Shown here in pieces: positions 51,847 to 60,363 of a stretch of 64,000 bases of DNA. The notes under the pieces are model-generated. The model had not been told where the DNA came from and made no database searches. It was given only the letters and a program-made list of their open reading frames with translations. Both the position numbers and the translations under genes were made by a program. The DNA lies in NCBI RefSeq assembly GCF_001399675.1, contig NZ_LJCO01000008.1, positions 186,001-250,000 on the forward strand, given 5' to 3'. Every line of letters starts with the position of its first letter. Position 1 is the first letter of the stretch. This DNA comes from Paenalicyclobacillus ferrooxydans (lineage in GTDB: Bacteria > Bacillota > Bacilli > Alicyclobacillales > Alicyclobacillaceae).

Positions 51847-53598
51847 ATGGAAGCCAGTGACACGATGCAACACGAAGTGCTCGACCGAAAATGGTATTCT
51901 CCAAAGCTCGGACTACATACTCGCTTGACCCGGCTGTTGCCGGAGCCGCTTGTGCTGTTGTTCTATGCGGTATTGATCGGTGTTGTGGCTGGCTACGGTG
52001 CGGTGGGCTTTCGGAAGCTGATTGATGTGTTTACGAACTTATTCTTTGTTCATTTATCCGGTGGCTTGTCTTGGATTGGTCGGGCAGACGTATTCCTGTT
52101 GCCAGTAATTGGCCTCGTGATTGTCAGCTTTATCGTCAAGAAGTTTGCACCGGAGGCCAAGGGACATGGCGTTCCTGAAGTGATGGCCGCTATTGCAGAG
52201 CATGGAAGCATCATTCGACCGCGAGTTGTCCTTGTCAAGGCTGTTGCTTCTGCGTTGACAATAGGCTCTGGGGGATCCGTTGGGCGTGAAGGTCCGATTG
52301 TCCAGATCGGATCGGCATTCGGATCGACCTTGGGCCAATACCTCGGTTTACCGGAACGTTATCTGCGACTGATGGTTGCATGCGGAGCGGGGGCTGGAAT
52401 TGCCGCTACTTTTAATGCACCGGTTGGCGGCGTGATGTTCGCAACCGAAGTAATCCTCGGCAGTTTCGCACTGCAGAATTTCACCGCGATCGTGATTTCT
52501 TGTGTGGTGAGTGCGGCCATTGGTCGGATTTACCTTGGTGATCACCCGTCGTTCCCCATGCCGACGTATCATGTTGGCCACTTTTCAGTTTATTGGATCT
52601 ACGTCATCATTGGAATTCTGGCCGGTGTGTGGGGCTACGTGTACATCAAGGTCCTTTACTACCTGGAGGACTGGTTCGACGCAAGGCATTGGCCATTCTG
52701 GCTGAAGGCCGCGTTTGGCGGGCTGATCGTTGGTGTTATCGGCATTTGGTTTCCACAGATTTTTGGTGTCGGATACAACTCAGTGGACCAAGCCTTGACG
52801 AATCATATGGGTCTCAAATTGCTCTTGGCCTTGTTGCTTTTAAAGCTGTTTGTTACTTCCGTCACGATCGCGGCCGGTGGATCCGGCGGTGTATTCTCCC
52901 CAGGACTCTACCAAGGGTCTATGCTTGGCGGAGCGATTGGCGTTGTGATCTCGATGGCTTTCCCCCACTTAGGCGTGAGTCCCGGGGCAATGGCCGCAAT
53001 GGCCATGGCAGGCGTTTTTGCAGGCAGTGCGCAAGCGCCGGTTACGTCCATCATGATGTTGTTTGAGATGACGGGGGATTACAGCATTATCCTGCCGCTG
53101 ATGATCTCATCTGTATTGGCTGCCACAATCGCCGGTACTCTCTCCAAAGACTCCATCTATACGCTGAAACTTGTTCGACGTGGGCTTGACATCGCCCGGC
53201 TGCGTCACCCTGACAGAATGAAGGCTGTCTACGTCGGCGAAGCTGTCGCCAAAGAGAGATTGACCCTGCGCAGCAATATGACTGTTGATCAGGCATGGGA
53301 ACGGTTTGCGGAAACGGGAGAATGGTTTGCGTTGGTGCGTACAGAAAAAGGGTTGCTCCTCGGTTCCGTTGCTCGAGCACAGGTGTTGGAGGCGCTGAAT
53401 GACCACCGAAACAGTGCTGTCGTGTCGGACTTGCTGCCGAAAACTGTGCATCGAATACAGGAGCGGGCCACGTTAGCGGATGCCTTGTCGCAAATGAACC
53501 TTCACCACGTAACGTACCTGCTCGTTTGTCGACAAGATATACCCGTCGGGGTTATCGGAAGCTCGGATGTCATTCATGCATATAAGAGTGTTGAGTAA
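51847..53598 (+). CDS. ClC-family chloride channel/antiporter with CBS domains
   Basis: 583 residues. ClC membrane domain with GSGGSVGREGPIVQIGS (gating Glu within GREGP), GAGAGIAATFNAPVGG, GGSGGVFSPGLYQGS and FAGSAQAPVTSIMMLFE, followed by a cytoplasmic CBS pair (about residues 450-583; VYVGEAVAKERLTLRSNMTV, LLVCRQDIPVGVIGSSD). It moves Cl- (or another halide) in exchange for protons or as a channel. ATG 51847 is chosen for GGGGGTGGGG upstream; an in-frame ATG 15 bases earlier lacks a site. Confidence 0.93.
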   Translation: MEASDTMQHEVLDRKWYSPKLGLHTRLTRLLPEPLVLLFYAVLIGVVAGYGAVGFRKLIDVFTNLFFVHLSGGLSWIGRADVFLLPVIGLVIVSFIVKKFAPEAKGHGVPEVMAAIAEHGSIIRPRVVLVKAVASALTIGSGGSVGREGPIVQIGSAFGSTLGQYLGLPERYLRLMVACGAGAGIAATFNAPVGGVMFATEVILGSFALQNFTAIVISCVVSAAIGRIYLGDHPSFPMPTYHVGHFSVYWIYVIIGILAGVWGYVYIKVLYYLEDWFDARHWPFWLKAAFGGLIVGVIGIWFPQIFGVGYNSVDQALTNHMGLKLLLALLLLKLFVTSVTIAAGGSGGVFSPGLYQGSMLGGAIGVVISMAFPHLGVSPGAMAAMAMAGVFAGSAQAPVTSIMMLFEMTGDYSIILPLMISSVLAATIAGTLSKDSIYTLKLVRRGLDIARLRHPDRMKAVYVGEAVAKERLTLRSNMTVDQAWERFAETGEWFALVRTEKGLLLGSVARAQVLEALNDHRNSAVVSDLLPKTVHRIQERATLADALSQMNLHHVTYLLVCRQDIPVGVIGSSDVIHAYKSVE

Positions 53599-53697
53599 GG
53601 GCAGTTCCGTCTAACTGCTCTAACTGCTTTTGACAGGGAGCGCCGATCTCGATCAAGGCAGATGTGTCTATCGCTCGTATAAACAAGCTGCAAGTAA

Positions 53698-53734
53698 AGA
53701 AGCGGCAAGTCACCGTGTTTGACTTGCCGCTTCT
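53698..53734. terminator. Terminator between convergent ClC and panE genes
   Basis: AGAAGCGGCAAGTCA / TGACTTGCCGCTTCT, a 15-bp perfect stem with a short loop, T-rich flank on the plus strand. Confidence 0.9.
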
Positions 53735-53790
53735 TTGTGTCAGTGTGGGTGATGTACCAAGAGGTCACTAGGGAGTACGCGCAGATACGA

Positions 53791-54708
53791 TTATGACCGA
53801 CTGCCGTCCTTTGACGGGTGCAGCACTGCGTAGACTGACCGTACAGAGGGGACAGAGATTCCATGCCGCTCTGCGAGTGCCAGGACAGCCCCCTGCAAGC
53901 TGTCAATCTCGAGGGGTAGCCCTTTTTCGAGGTCGCGGTGCAGAGAAGACGTCATCGATGGGGAAACGCTGCTGAGTTTATTCATCACTTGCTCAAATGC
54001 ATTCTCCGAAAGGTTGACAGCGGCTTTGGCAACGGACTCAATCTCGCGAACCAGGTCGTTAAGAAACGGGCGTGTGACCGGATCGCTGAGGACATCTCCA
54101 ATCGGCTTCCGAGTGGCTGCAGTAATGCCGCTGAACGAAGTCAGGAAGATGAATTTTTGCCACATCTCAATCAAGATAGAACTGCTCTGCCGTGCAGGAA
54201 CCCCGCAGGCTTGGAAGGCAGCTTCCAGCTCCGAGAGCAGCGGGTGGTTCTTGCCAGACAGTGTACCGAAGATAATATCATGCATCGGGCTGGTGTGAAC
54301 GACATGTCCTTCGGTATCCAAGGTCGCTTCTATGTAACATGCTCCCCCTACTACGGAGTTGGCACCGAAATGGTGAACAAGTGTGTCAATGTGGGAGACG
54401 CCGTTCAGGAGGGGAAGAACCAGAGCTCCTTTGTCCACCAGCGCACGAATCTGAGGAAGGGCACCCTCCAGATGGTAGTTTTTTAGAGCCACGATCACGA
54501 TGTCCGGATGGTCAATTTCGCTCGCGGACAGGGCAAGTTGCGGTGCCACCGTAAAGTTACCGTGTCTACTTTCAACGACAAGCCCGTGTGCTGACAATTG
54601 TTCATACCTTCGTTCACGCACTAAAAACGTGACGGGAACCCCTACCGCCGCCAACTTTCCACCAAAATATCCACCTACCGCTCCTGCACCAAGTACGACA
54701 ACGTTCAT
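53791..54708 (-). CDS. panE: 2-dehydropantoate 2-reductase (ketopantoate reductase)
   Basis: 305 residues. It reduces ketopantoate to pantoate with NADPH for pantothenate/CoA synthesis. Rossmann motif VVLGAGAVGGYFGGKLA, Lys in VALKNYHLEGALPQ, and the C-terminal helical domain with KFIFLTSFSGITA and PSMTSSLHRDLEKG. ATG 54708 follows GGAGGGATTTAC. No other pan gene is near. Some members of the family act on other 2-oxoacids. Confidence 0.9.
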   Translation of the reverse strand: MNVVVLGAGAVGGYFGGKLAAVGVPVTFLVRERRYEQLSAHGLVVESRHGNFTVAPQLALSASEIDHPDIVIVALKNYHLEGALPQIRALVDKGALVLPLLNGVSHIDTLVHHFGANSVVGGACYIEATLDTEGHVVHTSPMHDIIFGTLSGKNHPLLSELEAAFQACGVPARQSSSILIEMWQKFIFLTSFSGITAATRKPIGDVLSDPVTRPFLNDLVREIESVAKAAVNLSENAFEQVMNKLSSVSPSMTSSLHRDLEKGLPLEIDSLQGAVLALAERHGISVPSVRSVYAVLHPSKDGSRS

Positions 54709-54793
54709 GTAAATCCCTCCACGACAACTAATGAATCACCTGCTAATGAATCACCTTCGTCTGAATCATCTATGTCCCATGTTAGCATCGGAT

Positions 54794-54912
54794 GTTTGGC
54801 ATGTCACAACGTCTGGCATGTCACCATGTTTGGCGTGTCGCAACGTCTGGTATGTCGCAGTGTCTGGCATGTCACAACGTCTGGCATGTCACCATGTTTG
54901 GCATGTCGCGGA
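54794..54912. repeat. 17-bp tandem repeat (7 units)
   Basis: Seven units of the form GTCTGGCATGTCACAAC / GTTTGGCATGTCACCAT, alternating in type, upstream of panE. The gap 54709-55130 contains only this and the next repeat. Confidence 0.95.
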
Positions 54913-54997
54913 AGACCGGAGACAGGGGAGGCCTCGCTTAGACCAGCGGGACGACGCGTCACGGAAGCTGGACTTTACGAGGGGAGTCGATCCGCCA

Positions 54998-55115
54998 GGG
55001 GAGGCGGACTTGGACCATGGGAGTTCACCCGCACGGGAAGTCGGACTCGGACCATGGGATCACGTCAGGGAAGTCGGACTCGGACCACGGGATCACGCCA
55101 GGGAAGTAGGATAGT
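54998..55115. repeat. 33-35 bp tandem repeat (about 3.5 units)
   Basis: Units beginning GGGAAGTCGGACTCGGACCA, each with GGGATCACG or a variant, end just before the TlpA-like gene's stop. Confidence 0.85.
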
Positions 55116-55130
55116 CCCTTAAGACCGCGA

Positions 55131-55667
55131 TCAGTCTGTTTTCATACCAGCGTCAGCAGCGTACTGAGCCAGAGATTGTTCTGTCAGTGGTCCGACAGTA
55201 TGGCGTACAATTTTGCCTGAGGGTGTAATAAAAAAGGTCTCCGGCTGGCCCGTGACTCCGTATTGCAAAGACCAGTTATCATTCGGGTTGATGAGAACGG
55301 TCATGAAAGACGGGGTATGGTATTGCTGGACATAGTCGCGGACAAAACCTGCGCCGTCACCGCGATCGATGAGCACCACATGCACTTTTCCTTCATATTT
55401 TTTTGTGAAGTGAATCAGGTCCGGCGTTTCTTGGATACAAGGAGCACACCAAGGCGTAAAGAAATCAAGCACCACGGTTTGGCCGCGCAGACTATTGAGG
55501 GCAAACGCATTACCTGAGGTTGTGACAGCAGTAATATTCGGAGCCATGTCGCCGACACTGGCAGGGGCTTCATGTTTCCCGTACAACCACAGGCAGAAAC
55601 CGAGGACTAGAGATGATATAACGGCAAAGACCAAAGCCATTTTCGTTCTTCGTGTCAAACTGGACAT
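55131..55667 (-). CDS. TlpA/ResA-like membrane-anchored thioredoxin
   Basis: 178 residues. N-terminal anchor helix (ALVFAVISSLVLGFCLWLYG), then an extracytoplasmic thioredoxin fold with the redox pair Cys74-Cys77 in FFTPWCAPCIQETPD and the cis-Pro block TGQPETFFITPSGKI. Relatives reduce apocytochrome c or other exported thiols. ATG 55667 is used (AAGGAG 12 bases upstream); an ATG 36 bases earlier has no site. It is divergent from the cstR-like gene, and the operator there could also affect it. Confidence 0.87.
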   Translation of the reverse strand: MSSLTRRTKMALVFAVISSLVLGFCLWLYGKHEAPASVGDMAPNITAVTTSGNAFALNSLRGQTVVLDFFTPWCAPCIQETPDLIHFTKKYEGKVHVVLIDRGDGAGFVRDYVQQYHTPSFMTVLINPNDNWSLQYGVTGQPETFFITPSGKIVRHTVGPLTEQSLAQYAADAGMKTD

Positions 55668-55762
55668 CTGTCGTTCTAGCTCCTTCGTGGCATCTCTCCT
55701 CATTGTAACGAAACGTCACTTGAGTGGTACAGAGAGGCTCCGCCACAGGCGTGAGATCAGGC

Positions 55763-55807
55763 TTGACAGTTGTTGACTGTCGGAAGATAATATACCCCAT
55801 ACGGTAT
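55763..55807 (+). promoter_or_regulatory. Promoter and CsoR/CstR-type operator before the cstR-like gene
   Basis: TTGACA (55763-55768), 17 bases, GATAAT (55786-55791), then the palindrome-ended ATACCCCATACGGTAT (55792-55807) covering the likely transcription start. A near copy of the operator is at 57329-57344. Repressor binding here would block transcription (autoregulation, inferred). Confidence 0.7.
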
Positions 55808-55945
55808 GTGTGGTGGCGTAATCGACAGAATGTCTTTATGCTGGATAAGGTTGATTTTACTGTGAGACAGTGTAAATGGAGTAATTTTTCATTTCAGGTG
55901 CAGGGTTAAACAAACGGGTCCACTCGATTTCGAGGGGGAGAGAGT

Positions 55946-56212
55946 ATGGAATACGATGATTCAGCAAAACATCGCCTGCGGCGTATCGAAGGACAAGTTC
56001 GCGGTGTATTGAACATGATGGAACAAGAGAAGATGTGCCAGGACGTCGTCACGCAGTTGTCAGCGATACGTTCTGCACTCGACAGGGTAACGCTATATGT
56101 AATTGGCCAGAATATGGAGAGGTGCCTTCGGGACGAGATGCAAAAGCCTGACGGCGGTATGACGGATGAAGTGCTTAAGGAAGCGATTGCCCTGTTCATG
56201 AAGAGTCGTTAA
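55946..56212 (+). CDS. CsoR-family repressor of the CstR (persulfide-sensing) type
   Basis: 88 residues. The all-helical CsoR/RcnR/FrmR pattern RLRRIEGQVRGVLNMMEQ is clear. Cys31 and Cys60 are present but the copper-ligand His of CsoR is replaced by Asn56 (GQNMERC). Two cysteines without the His is the pattern of CstR, which responds to persulfides and sulfite by cross-linking. Context agrees: a CoA-disulfide-reductase/rhodanese gene nearby has the same operator. ATG 55946 follows GAGGGGGAGAGAGT. It is in an operon with a methyltransferase. Confidence 0.85.
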   Translation: MEYDDSAKHRLRRIEGQVRGVLNMMEQEKMCQDVVTQLSAIRSALDRVTLYVIGQNMERCLRDEMQKPDGGMTDEVLKEAIALFMKSR

Positions 56213-56240
56213 GTGTTTGAGCAGTTGAGGAGGGATTCTT

Positions 56241-56801
56241 TTGAGTCATCGGTTTAATCCGAAACACCTTCATAAGTTAGAGAGCCCGGAGCGACGAAAA
56301 GCGTTGCCTCCGGATGAGATTTTAGGGTTGTTTGGAACACCCGGTGACGCAAATTTTGCTGATGTCGGCTGTGGGCCAGGGTATTTTACAATCCCCTTGG
56401 CGAAGCGGACGACAGGCAAAGTCTATGCCTTGGATGTGTCTTCGGAGATGTTGAATGTCCTCACTGAACGTGTTCAGGAAGCAAACGTAACGAATGTGGA
56501 GAACGTCCTGTCGAACGCGGAACAGATTGCACTGCCGGACCACAGCGTCGACGGAGTCCTGTGTTCATTGGTGCTTCACGAAGTTGATGATTTGAAGCAG
56601 ACACTGAGTGAGTTTCGGCGAGTACTCAGACCAGGCGGGAAGATGCTCCTGATTGAATGGGAAAAGAAGCAGATGGAGATGGGACCGCCAGTCGAGATTC
56701 GAATCTCAAGTGATGAGTTGTTAGAGTACGTCGGTGCAGCAGGATTACAAGGACAGATCGTTCGACCCAATCCCGACCAATACATTGTCCTAGCTCATTA
56801 G
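56241..56801 (+). CDS. SAM-dependent class I methyltransferase
   Basis: 186 residues. SAM site ADVGCGPGYFTIPLAKR, acidic loop ALDVSSEML, SNAEQIALPDHSVDGVL and FRRVLRPGGKMLLIEWEK give a typical UbiE/ArsM-like small-molecule methyltransferase. TTG 56241 follows GAGGAGGGATTCTT. It lies 28 bases after the CstR-type gene and probably shares its control, so a sulfide, thiol or related substrate is conceivable (inference). Confidence 0.87.
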   Translation: MSHRFNPKHLHKLESPERRKALPPDEILGLFGTPGDANFADVGCGPGYFTIPLAKRTTGKVYALDVSSEMLNVLTERVQEANVTNVENVLSNAEQIALPDHSVDGVLCSLVLHEVDDLKQTLSEFRRVLRPGGKMLLIEWEKKQMEMGPPVEIRISSDELLEYVGAAGLQGQIVRPNPDQYIVLAH

Positions 56802-56809
56802 TTTCATGT

Positions 56810-56842
56810 AGCAAGGCCCGCTCAAGCGCGCCTTGCTTTCCA
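56810..56842 (+). terminator. Terminator after the methyltransferase
   Basis: AGCAAGGC / GCCTTGCT, an 8-bp stem with a 12-base loop and a short T stretch. Confidence 0.65.
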
Positions 56843-57328
56843 TATTCAAGAGAGGACAAGTGCCTTGCGGGGATGGGCGGATGGGCGCGCCCTGAGATGA
56901 TCTGCATCCGTGGGTATACACAGAGGAAAATTTGTACGCTAATGTGGGTTTTTGGGTAAGAGACCTCTAAAACAACGAACCGGATGTTCGTTGTTTGGGC
57001 TGACACTACCCAGAATGCGGCAGAAACACGTCATAAGGGAAAGTTTGTACCTTGATTGCAAGCGATATCTAGGAATCCAAGCGTTAAGGGAAGTTTTGTT
57101 CGTTACCCATACTGGCCAGGGATGTCCCGCAACGGATGGCCAAGGATGTCTCAGAATCGAAGCCCCGAATCACCATTCCAGAGCCACCCAGCGACCTCAA
57201 TAGCTCTATCTCCTACTGCAATTACCCCCATGGGGTTTATGGTCCGTTCAGAAAACCAGATTCCCTCTTTCATTCTTAAATAATTGGCTTGATTATCTTT
57301 CTATAATTTTCCCTAACGGACATCATAT
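56843..57328. other. Gap without a recognisable gene
   Basis: About 490 bases. Short open frames exist on the plus strand but lack ribosome-binding sites and have no protein-like sequence. GGCCAGGGATGTC and GGCCAAGGATGTC (around 57114 and 57138) hint at a small duplication. TATAAT at 57302 has no matching -35. Confidence 0.5.
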
Positions 57329-57344
57329 ATACCCCGTATGGTAT
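57329..57344 (+). promoter_or_regulatory. CsoR/CstR-type operator before the CoA-disulfide reductase gene
   Basis: ATACCCCGTATGGTAT, with symmetrical flanks (ATATACC ... GGTATAT). It overlaps a TATATT that could be the -10. It matches the operator at 55792-55807 at 14 of 16 bases, both differences being transitions in the centre. Confidence 0.75.
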
Positions 57345-57427
57345 ATTGAGACTATATGAATTGGTCCATTACAACCTCGTGAGAATTTGTAGAGACGTCT
57401 ACATTTGATTACGAGGAGGTATTGAAA

Positions 57428-59137
57428 ATGGATGACAAACAATCAGGCAAAAAAATCGTAATTGTCGGCGGTGTAGCCCTTGGAGCCGGAGCAGCCGCGA
57501 AGGCTAGACGGATGGACGAAGGCTCAGAAATCGTCTTGATTGAACGAGGTCCTTATGTGTCATTTGCAAATTGCGGTTTGCCTTATTATGTAGGAAATGA
57601 GATATCCGACCGCGGGGCACTGCTTTTAAATACTCCAGAATCACTGAAAAGCCGCTTCAACATTGATGTACGTGTTTTGCAGGAGGTGGTTTCAATCAAC
57701 CGCTCGGACAAAACGATTACTGTCCGAAAGGTTGAGTCCGGTGAAACCTACGATGAACCATACGACAAGCTGGTTCTTGCCATGGGGGCGAAGCCGATTG
57801 TGCCGCCGCTTCCGGGCATCCAATTGTCAGGTATTTTTAACCTTCGTTCAGTGCCTGATGCAGACCAAATTAAGTCTTGGGTCAGCCAGCAATTGGTCAA
57901 GCGAGCGGTTGTCATCGGCGCAGGTTTCATTGGCTTAGAGACCGTTGAAAACCTTGTGAAACTCGGCATTGAGGTCACATTGGTTGAAAAAGCACCGCAG
58001 GTACTGCCACCTTTCGATGCTGAGATGACAGCTGCTGCTTTACGCGAGTTGAACCGGATGGGTGTTCATGTGATTCTCGGAGATGGCATTTCGGGGTTCG
58101 ATGGCGTGGACAAGGCAACAGCTGTGAATCTTGAGAGCGGCCTGAGGCTTGAAGCAGACATTTTCTTACTTGGCATCGGCGTCCGGCCAGAAACCGGTTT
58201 GGCGAAGGATGCAGGTCTTGAGCTCGGTGTCGCGGGCGCACTCGTGATCAACGAATATCTACAGACGAGCGATCCGGACATTTACAGTGGCGGAGACCTG
58301 GCGGAGATTGTTCACCTTGTGGATGGCGTTCGACGGTGGATCCCGCTGGCTGGCCCGGCAAACAAGCAGGGGCGTGTGATTGGCATCAATGTGTCGGGTG
58401 GTAAAGAGACATTCGATGGTGCACAAGGCACATCCATTGTGCGCGTTGGTCGTGCAACACTTGCGACAACAGGATTTTCAGAGAGAACAGCCAAGTCCCT
58501 CGGTCTGAACTTCTTTGTTTCGTTCACGACTGCGGGTCATCACGCAGGATACTATCCTGGGGCGAAGGACATGACCATCAAGCTGATCGTAGAAACATCC
58601 ACAGGGCGCCTGCTCGGAGCCGAAATTGCGGGACGAGAAGGGGTGGATAAGCGGATCGACGTGCTCGCTACAGCGATTGCTGCTCGCATGACGGTCTCAC
58701 AGATTGCTGCTCTGGACTTGGCCTATGCGCCGCCATTTTCCTCAGCCAAAGACCCGGTCATTATGGCTGCAATGGCAGCGGAAAACGTTCAGTATGGAAC
58801 CGTTCGGACGGTTCAAGTTGTAGAGGACCTGCCGTTTGACAACGTGGGTATTTTAGACGTAAGACGGCCGGATGAGGTTGAAGCCGGGATGCTTCCGGGC
58901 GCTGTTCATATTCCGCTTGATGAACTACGAGACAGGTTCACCGAACTCGACACCAATAAACACTGGGTTGTCTATTGTCGCAGCGGTCAGCGTAGTTACT
59001 TCGCGACACAGATTCTTCTGCGGCTAGGGTTGCCGCATGTGTATAACTTGAGTGGCGGGTACCTGGTACAGCAAATGAGACAGGATGTTGCAGAGTCACA
59101 GAAGTCCGCATCTGATGCAAAAGTCGCGATGATCTGA
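57428..59137 (+). CDS. CoA-disulfide/persulfide reductase fused to rhodanese
   Basis: 569 residues. FAD/NAD(P)H reductase core: VIVGGVALGAGAAAKARR, active Cys49 in SFANCGLPYYVGNE, second nucleotide site VVIGAGFIGLETVENL and SGGDLAEIVHLVDG. From about residue 470 a rhodanese domain has Cys517 in VVYCRSGQRSYFATQ. CoADR-RHD enzymes reduce CoA-disulfide and CoA-persulfide and handle sulfane sulfur. ATG 57428 follows GAGGAGGTATTGAAA. The upstream operator ties it to the CstR-type regulator. Confidence 0.93.
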   Translation: MDDKQSGKKIVIVGGVALGAGAAAKARRMDEGSEIVLIERGPYVSFANCGLPYYVGNEISDRGALLLNTPESLKSRFNIDVRVLQEVVSINRSDKTITVRKVESGETYDEPYDKLVLAMGAKPIVPPLPGIQLSGIFNLRSVPDADQIKSWVSQQLVKRAVVIGAGFIGLETVENLVKLGIEVTLVEKAPQVLPPFDAEMTAAALRELNRMGVHVILGDGISGFDGVDKATAVNLESGLRLEADIFLLGIGVRPETGLAKDAGLELGVAGALVINEYLQTSDPDIYSGGDLAEIVHLVDGVRRWIPLAGPANKQGRVIGINVSGGKETFDGAQGTSIVRVGRATLATTGFSERTAKSLGLNFFVSFTTAGHHAGYYPGAKDMTIKLIVETSTGRLLGAEIAGREGVDKRIDVLATAIAARMTVSQIAALDLAYAPPFSSAKDPVIMAAMAAENVQYGTVRTVQVVEDLPFDNVGILDVRRPDEVEAGMLPGAVHIPLDELRDRFTELDTNKHWVVYCRSGQRSYFATQILLRLGLPHVYNLSGGYLVQQMRQDVAESQKSASDAKVAMI

Positions 59138-59143
59138 GACGTG

Positions 59144-59190
59144 AAAATCCCCTGGTTTGGTCTTTGTACTGACTAACCAGGGGATTTTGT
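59144..59190 (+). terminator. Terminator after the CoA-disulfide reductase gene
   Basis: AAAATCCCCTGGTT / AACCAGGGGATTTT, a 14-bp stem, then GTT. Confidence 0.9.
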
Positions 59191-59233
59191 TATCCATGCG
59201 ACATGGGATTTCGACACGGATGAATCTGAACAA

Positions 59234-59369
59234 TGGAGACTGGCAGATTCTACATTCACAAGTCCGACACGGTGGAGGCAGGCTAATTCCACACTGACGA
59301 CTCGGATGTGGTGGAGACAGGGAAAATTCTACACTGACGAGTCGGATGCAGTGGAGACAGTGGAGACGG
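59234..59369. repeat. 39-40 bp tandem repeat overlapping the end of the holin-like gene
   Basis: Three units starting TGGAG(A/G)C(T/A)GG (59234, 59273, 59312) and two 9-bp partials. The third unit encodes the C-terminal residues of the minus-strand holin-like protein. Confidence 0.88.
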
Positions 59370-59670
59370 CACTAGGTGCACCTCGACTTGATTCACTTTC
59401 AGAACGCTCAGAATGAGTGATTGTCGGCGCGCTCTGGCTCGTGTTTGCACCGGTCTGTTGAGCACCAGCACCAGTACTAGCACCAGCACTTTTCTTCAGG
59501 TGCGTCATGATGACACCGGCCACTGTAATCAGTGCCGCAACGCCGTTTGCAATCGCATCAATCTGTTGGCTCGTGATAATATCGATGCCAAACGCCTGCA
59601 AAATCAGTTTTACAGCGCCGAGCACCGCAATAAGCAACGTTGCGAGGTTGCGGTTTTGCAGAACTTGCAT
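59329..59670 (-). CDS. Holin-like small membrane protein with a Ser/Thr-rich tail
   Basis: 113 residues. Two hydrophobic segments (NLATLLIAVLGAVKLILQAF and ANGVAALITVAGVIMTHL) separated by GIDIITSQQID resemble phage holins of the phi-LC3/PF04531 type, but there are no other phage genes nearby and the tail is a long Ser/Thr/Ala-rich stretch ending in repeat-derived residues. ATG 59670 is chosen for GGAAGGAG 8 bases upstream. It could be a domesticated holin or an unrelated two-helix protein. Confidence 0.65.
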   Translation of the reverse strand: MQVLQNRNLATLLIAVLGAVKLILQAFGIDIITSQQIDAIANGVAALITVAGVIMTHLKKSAGASTGAGAQQTGANTSQSAPTITHSERSESESSRGAPSAVSTVSTASDSSV

Positions 59671-59912
59671 AACACGACTCCTTCCTGGCACGCCTGTCCA
59701 ACACAGCCTTGAATCAGCCGCGTCGCAGCTGCGCTGCTTGAAAATTAACCTCTGGTTACAGTAGATGCAGTTTGTCGCGGGTTCGGGAGGACATCTAGCT
59801 AGACTGCACGCTGAAATCCACTCTCGCCACGAAAAACAGCGAGGGAATTTGCATGGCGATGAAAACTGGGTGTGGTCTGCGAAGTAAGCGATTACACGGT
59901 GTCAATCGAATG

Positions 59913-59940
59913 TTGAAGCCGGACATGGCCAGAATATAAT
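59913..59940 (+). promoter_or_regulatory. Promoter before the hypothetical gene and HD-domain gene
   Basis: TTGAAG (59913-59918), 16 bases, TATAAT (59935-59940). The transcription start would be about 59947, which argues against the ATG at 59951 as a translation start. Confidence 0.55.
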
Positions 59941-60052
59941 GGAGGATGCGATGACAAAATGGGGATCACAGGTCCAAAGGACGGGAGCTGTGAGTCGGAT
60001 CAGAACCGAGTACCCACTGTCGGAAAGCGCTGGCTTCTTTGGAGGGTCCGGA

Positions 60053-60343
60053 ATGACAAACATCTTCACCGAAGGTGATACGTGTGTAGGCTGTGAAGAG
60101 GACAATCTAGTGGTCCAGTGCCAAGGCCAAACAACTTCTGTCCCAGTGTCTCAACTTGAGAGTGTGGCTGAGTTGTCTCCTTGTTCAACTTTTGGGAAGT
60201 ACTTGGACATCCGCGTTGTCGCCTTGAAATCGGCACAGAGCGGGACCATTTTGATCCCGATTTCGAAAGAAGGCGCGCACACGCTGTTGAAGGGAATTCA
60301 GCAATGGCGTTTGAGGTGTGCATACAACCGTCAGAACTCATAG
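60053..60343 (+). CDS. Hypothetical protein
   Basis: 96 residues from ATG 60053, with GGAGGG 6 bases upstream. A frame opening at ATG 59951 also has GGAGG but would begin almost at the transcript start. The protein (TEGDTCVGCEEDNLVVQCQG, KEGAHTLLKGIQQWRLRC) is probably a small beta-rich domain and has five cysteines. It is not recognised. It precedes the HD-domain gene by 20 bases on the same strand. Confidence 0.55.
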   Translation: MTNIFTEGDTCVGCEEDNLVVQCQGQTTSVPVSQLESVAELSPCSTFGKYLDIRVVALKSAQSGTILIPISKEGAHTLLKGIQQWRLRCAYNRQNS

Positions 60344-60363
60344 ATGACAAAGGTGTTGAACAC

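Noticed and set aside
56952-57283. Two short plus-strand frames before the CoA-disulfide reductase
   Set aside because: They have no ribosome-binding site and atypical composition.
59329-59670. Prophage remnant around the holin-like gene
   Set aside because: No endolysin, tail, integrase or attachment-site repeats are found on either side.
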